Assembly (NCBI GenBank): GCA_973895155.1
Contig: OZ316897.1
Coordinates: forward strand, 12,214,001-12,278,000
DNA length: 64,000 nucleotides
Reading direction: 5' to 3'
Source: Marsupella aquatica
Lineage: Eukaryota > Marchantiophyta
The stretch's first letter is position 1, and every line of letters begins with the position of its first letter. Below the pieces are notes generated by a model that saw only the letters and a list, made by a program, of their open reading frames with translations, did not search any database and was not told the origin of the DNA. This document shows, one piece after another, positions 10,331-21,009 of the stretch. The position numbers and the translations under genes are program-made.

Positions 10331-12206
10331 TGACCGAGTCCCTTTTGACCAAACGGGTGCGTACTTGTTGCTCGCCAAATCTTTATCCAAATCCACTCCA
10401 GGTGGACGTCAAAGACAGACCAATTCAAACACGAAGAATAACCGGGGTGAGACGCCCACGGTCCATCCGGAATAATTGTCAAAGGTGGCGGTATTGTGCA
10501 GTAATTCACATGTGTCAATATTGAGCAACCTTGAGCGAGTTCCTTGAATTTGGATTGCTTGAGAATGGGTGCCTCTCCTCTTGCTCGAAACTGCACGACC
10601 ACTACAGTACAGTCCAGTCAACCATCTCAAAATGGCGAGAGCGTCCAAACCTTCAACTCCAAACCCCGTTAAGAAACGGAAAGCGTTCGAACTATTTACA
10701 GTCTGATCATCACCTCGATAAAATCAAATGAATATTAGAATCTCAAAGAAGAAGCACACGGTTAACTTGGAGAACCCACCAATAGTCTGATCGAACCGTT
10801 CGGAATCTACACATTCAGTGTCGCAAATTGAAGCTTGGTCAGGACGGGCAGCCAATTAGTACCTTTGGAGCCCGTGGGGGTCGTCTGTTGTTGCGACAGA
10901 GAGAGACAAACGAGGAACCAAAACAAGCCCAGCAAGCAAGCACTACATATGCTTTGCTATGCTTCAATTCTCAGCTTCAACAAAACTACAATTGCATAGG
11001 ACATTCATAGGATCCATACACCCATCCATCCCACAGCCCCGCCAGCCCAACCCAAAGTTAAACCAAACAGCAGTTTTGGTCCAGGAAATTCGCCAAACAC
11101 AAGTCCAAGTGGACCACCACCTTAGACTCGATGAAAATATTACCCGGTGAGCTATGGACGTCTCGCATCAACGAGTTCTCATGTGGTGCTCGAAAACCCT
11201 AAATTTAAAAAAGAAATTTAAAAAAATTAGAACACAAACAACGACCTGTTTCGAGAAGTAGTGAAACAGGGCTATAAAAATATATCGAAGTCTTCCACCC
11301 CCGGTCTAAACTTCAGCACAGACGCAAGTCGTACAAAAGTTGTCATGCGATGACTCGCAACCTGTGTAGGTGAATACAGGAACATCTAGCATTCGGAATT
11401 GCCGGGATACTAAGGACGGGACTACTAGACACGAAAGCAAATACCTGAAAGACACTGCACAAGGAATCAGCGGGCTAAATAACATCGCAAGTCGCATAAA
11501 AGTATATGTCAATGGCAGTGCAAAGAAAAAACCAAGCCTCCGGAACTAAACCAGCTCTTCCACATTAGATCAATCAATAAAACTCGAATAAAAAGTCCGA
11601 AGACCCTAAACCTCAAACAAAACAGTCAATTCTTCTAGCGCGCTCGACGCAAACCCTGCGTGCGAGGCACAAGATCATTAAGGGATGCCTACATTTCAAG
11701 CTAGTCAAGTACTTGAATCACTCTCATTGTCAGTCGGGAAAGAACTTAATTGGAGCCTGGCGCTCACAGACACTGGCTTCCAACCGTTTGACAACCTATC
11801 CAGACAGAACCGCCCGAGCGCCTTCATAACATGTTCCGGCATCAAACTTTTCCTCATCGCACAAGCCTCTCCACCCCCTCGGAGCATAGAAACTGGAGAA
11901 TCAATCAGACTACGCTACAACGAGGGAGTGGAGCAGTGGCGGAGATCGGAGGTCGGCAGGACTCGTCCCTCGCCTGTGGTAAGACGAGGAAATCCCTAAC
12001 CTAGCTGGATATTTGGAATCTCTAATCCTCAGGCCGTAGAGCGAAGCACAATGGCAAACGGCAGGCATTTCAGATTGAAAACCACGCAAGTCATCGAGAG
12101 TCATCCTGCCTGGAGCTCTCTCGGACATCAGCGCTTTTGGGGGAATGTTCTTTCCTCACGACCTGCCTTTCTTGTCCGCCATAGCTTCGCTCTCGAAGCA
12201 TTCTGT
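10331..12206. other. Apparently single-copy intergenic DNA
   Basis: I found no counterpart of this DNA elsewhere in the window. A plus-strand ATG at 10632 opens a 24-codon frame starting MARASKPSTPNPVKKRK, which looks like a plausible first exon but has no supported continuation. A minus-strand stretch at 11705-11887 contains PEHVMKAL. Telo-box-like AAACCCTAAA lies near 11193. No complete gene can be supported. Confidence 0.3.
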
Positions 12207-12212
12207 AAACCC

Positions 12213-12268
<56 letters not shown>

Positions 12269-12302
12269 CTCCCACATGTATGAACATATATATATATATA
12301 GT
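12180..12302 (-). promoter_or_regulatory. Candidate minus-strand promoter and start: TATA run, GA repeat, telo-box, ATG
   Basis: Read on the minus strand the order is a TA-rich TATA-like run (about 12302-12285), a long GA microsatellite (12264-12216), a telo-box TTAGGGTTT (12215-12207) and an ATG at 12182 (ATGGCGGACAAGAAAGGCAG followed by GT). This arrangement is typical of plant housekeeping promoters. The frame stops after 8 codons unless GT at the end of the quoted string is a splice donor. No downstream exon could be confirmed. Confidence 0.35.
12216..12264. repeat. (TC)n microsatellite
   Basis: About 49 bp of uninterrupted TC dinucleotides directly beside a telo-box AAACCCTAA (12207-12215). 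It gives arginine-glutamate repeat frames on the minus strand that should not be read as protein. Confidence 0.95.
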
Positions 12303-12749
12303 TCCCGCGACATGGGTATACCAATCAAGAGGTTTCATTGTGATCATCTTACCCCCATAAGACAGATCGACTTCTGGTCAAATACTCTATCTTTGAGGGC
12401 CCTCCCACACGGCGTATCGACACGGGCCAATTTCGATCTTTGAGGGCACTCCAAAACGAGGGTTCCATTCTCGCAATGAGCCTACCGTCACGCTCCCAAC
12501 ACAGGAGGTAACAGGATCCAGGTGATTGCATCGTTGTCGCTGCTAACCTTGCAACAATGGGGCAAAACAACCTGCAAGATTCCTTCCGAGCGCTAAGGAA
12601 TAAATTAAGATATATTTACAGAGTTATTCATCTCTCGTACAATATCGACTGCTGCCTCTTTTACCAAATCAAGACTTTACTATCTAATGCACTCGACGGG
12701 ATGGTAAGGTCGCCAATGATACTCCAAGCTGGACTACCTCTTTTCAACG

Positions 12750-13694
12750 CTATGATCGAGAATCTCTTCGTCGTGATGGCATTTTCGTAGGAGTCTGAAA
12801 TTGCTGAAATTAAATTGATGACGGAGCTTGAAGCTCATATGTTTAAAATTTGAGTCCGGAAGAAAGAACCAAAAACAGTTAGTACTGTTTGCACAAAATT
12901 GATTCCCCCTTGGATCTAGGGTAGAATAAAACTAACACACATGAACACATTTCCGAAGATAAAACTCAGATTTGGAAGGTCTTACCACATCCTGACTCCC
13001 TTTGCAAGCACCTCGCTTTGGTGAGGGGCAGCAAGGCAATATGAAAGCGGAAAGCGGAAAACCACTTTGAACATATTGAAAGGGTCGGTGTACATTAAAC
13101 GCCACTAAGATTTGACTTCCTCCGTCGGGTTTACTGGCAAATTTTGACATTTCGATAAACAAAAGTTCAAGACGAGAGGTACCTTCGCGAAAGAAATTGT
13201 CCTTCGTTTCTCCACAAATATCTTTGAACTCAGATATAGGATGACTAATCCACTTTCTCCTTCCTGTCAAGTCAGAATCCCAATAAGCATCCTTGCAATC
13301 ATCTCTCCACACCTGTAGACCCTGAATGATGTCTGGATGTATTTCCAATTAGTAAACCCTAATGACCATTCAAAAGCCAATCGGACCAAAACTTCACATA
13401 CGTTCACCCGACCTAGGGTCAATTTTACTGGAATTGACTTCTCCCCGTTGAGCTCTACTTCTTCTTCGGTCAATACTCGCAATGCCTGTGTGTCTGAAGG
13501 CAGTACCTTCGGATGTCCATACTCAAAATATTAGCAGGCTTTCCTGCTCGAATGTACTTGCAGAATCTTTAATATGGCAATAATTCGCTATTCTGAGTCA
13601 ACCCAATGTCGAACCACCGGTTGCATTATTTCACGAAAACCTTTTCCACGACTATCTCTGTTACAGGCCTGGCCGCCGAGATATCCCTTTTGAG
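12750..13694 (-). CDS. Unidentified spliced gene (partial, at least three exons)
   Basis: Three exons fit together in phase 0. Exon c is 13694-13641 (18 codons, ends VVEK). Exon a is 13485-13402 (28 codons, begins ALRVLTEEEVELNGEK, ends GRVN). Exon b is 13321-12986 (112 codons, begins GLQVWRDDCKDAYWDSD, ends SQDV). Intron 13401-13322 is 80 nt with donor GTATGT, branch-like TTTACTAAT and acceptor ATTCAG. Exon b ends at a strong donor GTAAGA. The intron between c and a is 155 nt with a GCTAAT branch-like site. A possible last exon lies at about 12794-12750. Exons above 13694 are likely but unresolved. I do not recognise the family. It lies 3' of the DUF1764 gene on the same strand and has no copy elsewhere in the window. 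Confidence 0.55.
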
Positions 13695-14263
13695 CTGCTA
13701 CTGTGTCGTCATTGAGGTCAAATTAATCTAAATAATCTAGTTCCGTGGCATAGTGAGTGGCTTATAACTTAAACCCTGACGAGACAGGGGAACAAGTACA
13801 TACTAGAATATTATCTAGCGTCAACTTCCTTCACGGTGATTCAATCGAGGTCCACAAAAAATTGGAGTATACCCATTGCGTCAATGCCAAAGTAATAGAC
13901 ACTATATCCTATTTAAGACGAATCCTGAAGATGAACGCTTGATATGCTGAAATGCAGTAAATAATGTGCACAACTCTCACCATCGAGGGCGCACTGCGCG
14001 ACGTCCGAATGCCTCCAGGGTTTGAAAAAGGAGCTAAGTGATCCAGAATGCCCTAGCCGGGAACGCACGCAGGGTCTAGAACTAGTTTCCAAGGCCGCCC
14101 AAGGCAAGGTAAGGAAGACGCTTCCTACGACCATCAACATATTGTGGCTGTAGATACGGGAGCCTTTGTGGTGTGGATACAATTTGGTGTGGGTACAATT
14201 TTGTATCAGCTTTTCAGTAGATATGCAGTTGCGGGGTCTTACCAAATCGCAAAGCGCAAGCAC

Positions 14264-14725
14264 TCAAAAGCAACAATCGCAGTCGAAGGGGCAGAGCGGT
14301 GTGCCACCAGCTTCCTTCTTGTTCCATTTCAGTTCATCCTCCCCATAAACTGTCAATCCGTCCGCAGTCTTCTTCCGAGGTTTGCTCAAACCAGGCTCTG
14401 CTGCTGACGATGATGATTTCCGATCTTTACCGTCTCCCTTCGATTGCTTCCCAGCCTTCACCTTCCCACCTTCGTCGACAATAGAAGATGTCGTTTTCTT
14501 CACTTTTTTCTTCTTTCGCGTAGAACTTCGAGACCCCCTGCCGTCATCTTCAGCAAGTATCTCCTGATTTTCCGTCACAAGATTCCTCTTTTTCTTCCCA
14601 AAGATTGCGTCAATCTCGTTCTCCTTGGACGCCTTTTCTGAAGCACGTTGGGGCTTTGCTACTTCTGCAGAATCAAGACCTTCATTCTTCTTCTTCTCAG
14701 AGGGTACTTTCTTTGTCAAGCCCAT
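14264..14725 (-). CDS. DUF1764-family protein
   Basis: Single-exon frame of 153 codons starting MGLTKKVPSEKKK. The body is lysine- and serine-rich with basic clusters resembling nuclear localisation signals. EIDAIFGKKK near residue 37 and the C-terminal block TADGLTVYGEDELKW followed by GGTPLCPFDCDCCF are the hallmarks of eukaryotic DUF1764 proteins. Length matches the family (about 110-160 residues). Molecular function of the family is unknown; nuclear or nucleolar location is inference from composition. The ATG at 14725 is the first in frame and matches the family N terminus. It is not repeated in the window, so it is likely an ordinary single-copy gene. Confidence 0.88.
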   Translation of the reverse strand: MGLTKKVPSEKKKNEGLDSAEVAKPQRASEKASKENEIDAIFGKKKRNLVTENQEILAEDDGRGSRSSTRKKKKVKKTTSSIVDEGGKVKAGKQSKGDGKDRKSSSSAAEPGLSKPRKKTADGLTVYGEDELKWNKKEAGGTPLCPFDCDCCF

Positions 14726-14887
14726 GCTTGGAGATGAGTCTCAACGCCGAAAACGAGCCCGTAAATTGCAACAATCAACGACGGTCGATTTCGATTTGCA
14801 GCACCTACGCATATGGGTCAATGCAGCCACACGAAGCCCCACTTCAGAATTTCCCGAGTACATTTGCCATGCGCACATTCACGCAAT

Positions 14888-15027
14888 AAACCCTAAACCT
14901 CCACCTCTACCGAAATTACACAGGGGAGGAGGAGCAGAGTGGACGGGGCCAAATGATTCCCTGTCAAAACATCGTCGAGCACTGCCTCGCCATAGCTTAG
15001 CTGGCCGTCTGCCCACTGTATATATGG
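14888..15027 (-). promoter_or_regulatory. Promoter/5' leader of the DUF1764 gene
   Basis: On the minus strand a TATA-like TATATACAG element (plus about 15016-15025) is followed by a telo-box TTAGGGTTT (14896-14888), about 163 nt above the ATG. Telo-boxes are common in promoters of plant ribosome-biogenesis and growth genes. Confidence 0.5.
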
Positions 15028-15102
15028 GTCTAGGCTCAAAACTGGACACCTGGATAAGTGCACCATACACAAGTGCAACAGTACGAGTAGAGTTTCTTCC
15101 CT

Positions 15103-15320
15103 AAAATTTCTTGTGTAAATTGCAGCTTTATTGCACTTTTTGACAAATGAGGTTTAATTACACTCCCACTATAATCTTCTCGTTTACGACACCGTCGTTG
15201 CTTTTCGGTAATTCATTGTTTTTATTGTGTTTCGGGAATGTCATGCTTTATATAGACAGTTACCACCACAATATTTAGCCAAGCAGCTTGATCTGGCCCG
15301 GGGGTGAACATTTTGCTTGG
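15103..15320. other. AT-rich intergenic DNA
   Basis: I see no gene or clear repeat here. It lies between the DUF1764 promoter and a MITE remnant. Confidence 0.3.
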
Positions 15321-15542
15321 TTTTTCAGAATAGTTTTTTCCTACTTTAATTTTTCTAAATTGCTAGAAGAAAATGGATTTTTCCCTCTGTTTCCCACTCT
15401 TGAGATCATAGTAACACTACTTTATGTGTGCATAAATAGTGTTAGCACAAAACTAGTTTGACTAACACTAACTCACAAGTAGACCCAGAAAATAAACACT
15501 CTCAAATTAGTGTTAGTGACACTAATTACTGTGAACACTGTA
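15321..15542. mobile_element. MITE remnant (inverted relative to 40057-40436)
   Basis: Reverse complement aligns with the outer half of the MITE at 40057-40240. Shared text includes TTAGTGTTAGTGACACTAAT and ACTCTTGAGATCATAGTAAC, and the end TGTGAACACTGTA matches the terminal repeat. The other end is missing, so this is a truncated copy. Confidence 0.6.
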
Positions 15543-15989
15543 GGTGCTTTTCATACACCAAAATGTGACTGTTTGCACAAAGAAGAGAAAATATCTGTGA
15601 TGTACATTGAAAATGGTCCATGACCTAGTGGTTTATGTGAGTTGTTTGTCAAAATTATGGTCCCTCCCAACTTGATTTCTTTTTTGTTTATCTATACTTG
15701 ACTTTTGAAAGTCTATTTTGGAAAGAAATCTAGGATTGTACATATATATAGTAGTACATATATACGCATTTACAAGGGGCCGGGAGGGGGTACTGGGTGT
15801 GTGTATACACACAAATGACCCCCTTAAAAGTCAAAAAATTTCTTAAAAGAAATTGGCCGCGTTACACACCTTTGCCGTTGCAGTTTTTCTCCAGAAAAAG
15901 ACTACCATCAACAGGAAAATGTTGTCAAATTTCACCGGTGCTGTTAGCTGGTACAACAACACTAAAAAAAACCTCCGCTGCTTCTCGCT

Positions 15990-16320
15990 CTCTCCATGTC
16001 AAGTGTTAATCCCGGACTCAAAATAATCGTTTCAAAACTCCAATCCCTCCAAAAAAAATCAAATACGAATTTTGTCAAGTTTCTTTAAGAAATCCAGAGC
16101 GACAAAAACTTAAATCTCTTTGCACTGGAAACTTCGTTTAGGGATTTCTACGCATTGTTAGAAAGCCCTTGCCCTGATCTATTCAATCATGAGCCCATAA
16201 AATCCGATCGAGTTCCACGCAATGAAACTTTGGGAAAACCACCGACACTAATTGTTGGAAAAACAGTCACAAAAACACATCACAAAAAATGTCACCTCCG
16301 AGACATGCTCTGATACAAAT
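15990..16320 (-). mobile_element. Copia-family leader remnant with degenerate primer-binding site
   Basis: Matches the 5' leader of the intact copia element (compare 35,560-35,892) and the second relic at 37,450-37,986. It ends at a primer-binding-site relic, GCTCTGATACAA at about 16307-16318, one change from the intact GCTCTGATACCA. Orientation is minus. No gag or pol is attached. Confidence 0.6.
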
Positions 16321-16667
16321 TGTTGAGCATAGACGACATTCATAATGGTAAGCCCGTGACACATCCAATGCGCAAGTAGTCAACGCAAGAGATACATGTT
16401 TCACCTCCTAGCTTGAGGTTACATATACCGGAACACACAATAGAGCTTTACTGAACTCTAAGTCTGTCGGTCATACCAAGTCTCCACAATGTAAGCTCTC
16501 TTCCTCTCTCAAGTGGTTCTGTAACAATGAGCCTTAGTTCCACTTATACTAGGAAGCATCACTTAGGATATAGTGTGCAGCTTAGCTAACCTAACCATGT
16601 TTCGATTACAATTAGCCTAACTACGGTTACATGTTGTAACCCTAGACGTAAGAGTAAATATCTAACA
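16321..16667 (-). mobile_element. 347-bp copia LTR relic
   Basis: Begins TGTTGAGCATAGACGAC and ends TAAATATCTAACA, so it has TG...CA ends. It is diverged from the LTRs of the intact element (29817 and 35893). A primer-binding-site relic adjoins on the left, and a polypurine-like run (CAATCCCCCCCTC on the plus strand) adjoins on the right. The LTR therefore sits between two internal regions, as in a recombined tandem element. A same-length copy is at 37987-38333. Confidence 0.7.
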
Positions 16668-18282
16668 CAATCCCCCCCTCACATGCAAGGGTTGTGGAAG
16701 GTGTGTGTATGTGTGTGTGGATGGGTAAAGTGGTGGGAGTCTTGGTTTTTCCTCAGCCCCTAGCTAGCCTGCTTTGGGGCTCTGGTTCAACCCTCTCTGA
16801 CTTCCTCCTAGTTTGCGTCCATCTCAGATCCAGGGGTATGACCCCCTTGTGGTTACCCTACAGAGGTGCATGCTCCAGAGTTGGTTGTCTATCCTTGTTG
16901 GATGGGTCAACTTTTGGTTTCAAGGTCAAAAAAAGAAGTATGCTAGAGCTTGTTTGAAAGGAATAGTACATTAAAAATATAATAACATTGAAATTAAAGG
17001 GCCATGCAAGAAATGGTTGCCATGAAATTGACCAAAAACATGAAAGAAGTTGAAAGCAAATCTTGTGATCTTTCTTACATTTACGGTGTTTTGCATAATC
17101 TTCTCTTCAAAAGAAAGAAGGGAGGTTTGGAATATTAATGCACTCAAAAATACAAAGAGAAAGAAGGGAGGCTGTATGGAAAATTAATGCACTCACAATA
17201 CAAAGACAAAATTCACAAAAGTCTTTCCGTTTTCGTAGATGATGTCTATCAAAAGGCACAATATGCACTGCATGTCGTGGGGTCGGATCTAGGTGCACGC
17301 AACTTCTCTTCACGACAAACCTAATTATACTCTGGATCGACGTTAGTGGAACTTGACTATGTCTAGTTTATGTATTCTGTCTCCAATAAACTAATTGGAC
17401 CCCAAACACTGCAGGTCAGGAAATCTACGAGAAAGAGACTCTACGAGAATTTACATTGAGTCTAACTAACTGGACCCCAAAAGACATGTGAAGAAATTTA
17501 CCAGAAAGACCAGATTTTGGATTGAGTCTTGGCTGCCAACTTTCGTGCGAAGTTATGAAGAGATCACAGTTACTTACTCTGCATCATCTTCGCATCCACA
17601 AATGCTACAGTACGTTTTTCCACTTTGGCCAATAGATTCTGATCAGGGCAAGAAACATGATTTCATCTTATGTTTTCTTTGACTTTCCATCCATGCTGTA
17701 AGATGATGATGCAGATTCCATAGTCGTGTCCGAGTGGGTCCAGGACTTGCAGGGATGGAATCAAAATACAGGTTCCTTTCACAATTGCTCGGGTGAAGGA
17801 GACAGCCTCTTCAATCTTCCTATTTCTTTGTGAAGGGGAAAGTCGAAAGAGAAAGCACGTGTACTGGAGTGCATGGGAGGAGGAGAATCAGCGTTGGGGT
17901 TTGGTGGTGGGGACGGTAGTAAACTTCTCAGTGTGAGTTCAAAATTTTGAAATCCAGCAAAGGGCACGAAGCTTGCCTTGGGGAGACCTTAGTTTCCCCC
18001 AAGTTTTATTTCCCAGCGAACTACTGTAAATACAGGCAATAGATTTCTGGATGTTTCTGACAGATTTCAGGACCCGGTCGGTTCCATTGGAGATACTCAA
18101 CAGACTGAACTCATGAGCCGTGGAGCCACAAGAGTTCAGCGGCAGCCAATATTACAAATATCAACCGACTCTCATGTTGTGTGACAGGTCTCGAACTGTC
18201 CACTCTGGTACAACAAACGTTGATTTCCTTTCTTTTGAAGCAAAAAGGAGGACGGATGCAAACAATCAAAAGCTACTGTACA
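16668..18282. other. Duplicated intergenic block I-1
   Basis: Corresponds to 38334-38842 plus 39834-42050 in the next spacer, and from about 17,220 to 55,590-56,330. It lacks the two insertions present in the other copy, and so preserves their empty sites (for example GGATGGGTCAACTTTT at about 16,900-16,915). Open frames such as 16694-16957 are not conserved as protein. No gene is supported. Confidence 0.5.
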
Positions 18283-18450
18283 TGGTGGGCTCTCGGCACG
18301 ACTTGCCAAATTACTGTAGGGCGTCGAAAGTCACCACTGGTGACCGAACAAGGTCACGGGTACGTAAGAGGGATCACTGGGCCGGGTGCAATCTAAAGGG
18401 GATGGGAGCAGGGTTGCAGCATCACTCTACCTAGTCTTCAGGGCGGAAAA
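18283..18450. repeat. SINE-like dispersed repeat, copy 4
   Basis: Full set of family landmarks, including GACTTGCCAAATTACTGTAG, the GGTGACC-GGTCAC hairpin and CTACCTAGTCTTCAG. The equivalent in the next spacer is 42052-42218. Confidence 0.6.
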
Positions 18451-20150
18451 ATATGGCTCCCATGGCAACAAATCGTCACTAAAAGATTTTTTCTTTTCAG
18501 TTGCATTTGACAAACTTAAGTACTCAATTGGAAGACTGGTCTTGGCCAATAGATTGTGAAGACTCTGCAAGGATTGGATTGGATAGAATGATGATATCTT
18601 GTTCTTTATTTTACATGCCAGTGACCAACCCCAAAAAAGATTTCCGTTTGGAAGTCCCGCCTCCGTGGGTCCAGTACAGTAGTGGAATCAGAAACCGTTT
18701 TCATGCACTAATTCCTGTAGGCAACAGGGAAATCCACTGTATAGCCCCTTATCCGATGAAATGAGAAACTACAGTTAGTAGTCATTGCCTTGGAAATCAC
18801 GAGATAATTCTTGGGGCCTCAACTTTTTTGAACTGGGTTTGAGCATATAGCTTAAGTCCCCTCATGTCCAAATTTGTGATTCTTGAGAACAAATATACAT
18901 GGAAAAGCAAGAACACACACTCTGCGCAAGAACATCCTGAAGGCAGACAATTGTTCCTGTATTCCACAAATGTGCATTCCGATTTTCCCCGAAGGGTACA
19001 TAAGGGCCACTGACTGTCCTGTCCTGCAGAGAGCAAGGTCAAGGGGAATTCACACAAACCAAGGCGTGTTTCGCTTGGTTCACATTGCAGCAAGTGCCAC
19101 GATGCCATTGGACAGAGATCAGAGATTGATTACAGTGTGAGCATAAAACAGGAGCTCATCACAATGTAAACAAAGACAACAGCCCTAGATCAGGGCAGAG
19201 ATCGAACAGTCGAGGCCAGAGCAAAAGGACAGGTCGAGCAAGAAGAGACAGAACATTTTCTGACACAAAATTCAATCGGAACTCTCCATCGAATTAATAG
19301 CCTTAATCTCTGTCAACACCTTAATAAGTTCCTTAATGCTGGATATCTACTTATAAGACATGAAGAGAGGCTAGAGTTGGGGTCTGAAACCTCTAGACAG
19401 TAACCCTAGATAAAGACACGACAATATTAAGTGAAGACCAACAACAAGGATGGGGCAAAGATATGGGGGCATTGAATACCCATTCTCTATTAACATTCAA
19501 CGAATGGGTATTCAGGCTTGTAACTTCAATTTGCCCTTCAAGCCAACCTTGTGCAGTAGAACTCGATGGTGAAGCCGGAAGTTTTTCTTAAATTGAATTT
19601 GTTGTCAAGTTCATTACTAGGGCGTCTCAAATCTCTCCTTTCTGCCTCCAGTTGTGGTCAAAGACAAAGTGGAGGACACAAAAATGAGTGTTCTCCTTTC
19701 TGCCTCCAGTTGTGGTCAAAGACAAAGTGGAGCACACAAAAATGAGTGTTTGCTCATTCCTGACCGGTGACCAAAACTGGTAATTTTGGGCCAAGTTCTT
19801 TTCTGCAATCTTCCAGGTTTGAGACGCCCTATTATTGTATTATCGAGATCCAGATGTCCAATTTGGGCAATTCCAGCTTACAACATTTCAAGGGAGTATT
19901 TGCAGCCTGCAATCTCAACTAGTACTCGGTAGCTCTTCAATCTTTAGTATGTAATCTAAAACTTACCGACATTGGGGTCACTGCATTACTCAGTGTCCAA
20001 AAATCAGCTTTTTCTTAATCTAATGCAACATCAGAGTAGACCCTCCTCCAGAGTTTCAGCTAAAACCAATGCCAAGAGAAGAAACGAAAGATTATACCCA
20101 GCCCTGCCGAATAAAAGGCTCGCAAATACGAAACATTTTCTTGGGTTATG
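18451..20150. other. Intergenic DNA left of unit 2
   Basis: The first 330 bp repeat at 42,220-42,540. The rest (about 18,780-19,960) appears only once in the window. No gene is supported; frames at 18797-19140 are short and overlap on both strands. Confidence 0.35.
19634..19749. repeat. 58-bp direct tandem duplication
   Basis: TCTCCTTTCTGCCTCCAGTT starts at 19634 and again at 19692. The two 58-bp copies differ at one visible base (GGAGGACAC versus GGAGCACAC). Confidence 0.85.
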
Positions 20151-20260
20151 TCTGTACAAAACTTCCCACTACAGAGATGATTGAAGTCTCTTATCCTAAT
20201 AGTTGGAGAGCCTCTCTGGGAGAATTAATATTCAAAGGATAAATATTCTGAAGCGACTCA

Positions 20261-21009
20261 ATGGCTGTATGTTCAGCTACGAAGTTCGGTTGGTCTCAGC
20301 ACACCCTGGCAGTAGTCAATTGTGCAACAAAATATGATTTCATATTCGTGATGCAGAAAATGGTGCGACTAACTTCTTTAGCGGCGAACCATGAGGCCGT
20401 GGACATATCGAAGCTAGGCAGCATTTACACAAGAAAAAACAAGGACGGCAGCCAACTGAACAACATATACCTCAATTGGTCAAAAAGCCTCTCGGAATAT
20501 CAATTGGGAAAAACTTTGATGCACATCTGCACGAGAATTCCGCCAGGAAAGGAAAGTTCAAATTTCAATCAAGCCCAACTTACTATAGCTCTGCCTGGCT
20601 CTGTCTTCATTTGCTTATCTCAACGGTTTGAGTAATTTCTCCTTTTCTAATTTTCATTTCTTCGATTGCAGCCAAGAATTTGGTCGTTTCGGGAAAAAGG
20701 AATGAATTATGTACTTCAAGAGAAACAGGCAGTTATCACGTATACATCTGCCCTTGCGTCGAAAGAACAAGATTAGGATCATCCAGAATGAAACTCTCTA
20801 ATCCGAATATTCCAAGTATAAATATGGTCAAGCCCGATGGAGAAATCTGTGTGGTCGAATGCGCGTGCTCGGCAAATAATGAATCCCGATCCTTTCAGCT
20901 GAAGAAACCAAATCCTGGGGAACTAGATTACCCAACTGTGCTAAATAAATTCTCCAGAATCTCGCTATTCGAAGGCGAAATATGTCAAGCATTTAATGAG
21001 AAGCTATGA
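20261..21009 (+). pseudogene. Gene A, unit 2 (least broken copy)
   Basis: Two plus-strand open segments. The first, from ATG 20261, runs 124 codons (MAVCSATKFGW...). The second is open from about 20672 to the TGA ending at 21009 and contains YHVYICPCVERTR and VVECACSANNES. Between them 20603-20671 looks like a 69-nt intron (GTCTTC...TTGCAG), but using it puts the second segment in a frame that stops at about 20773. The Cys-bearing frame would need another donor. It may be a decayed gene. The family is not recognised. It converges on the ROCO gene 1.4 kb away. Units 3 and 4 carry further breaks. Confidence 0.4.

Noticed and set aside
11705-11887. Resemblance of EACAMRKSLMPEHVMKAL to a histone-fold helix of NC2-beta/Dr1
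   Set aside because: Only the PEHV-KAL stretch matches, spacing is two residues short, and neighbouring exons could not be found.
12091-12347. Arg-Glu repeat proteins on the minus strand and Leu-Ser repeats on the plus strand
   Set aside because: They are translations of the TC microsatellite.
13913-14263. Minus-strand 116-codon frame between the spliced gene and the DUF1764 gene
   Set aside because: Low-complexity mix with no ATG context or splice link. It may contain part of an upstream exon but cannot be supported.
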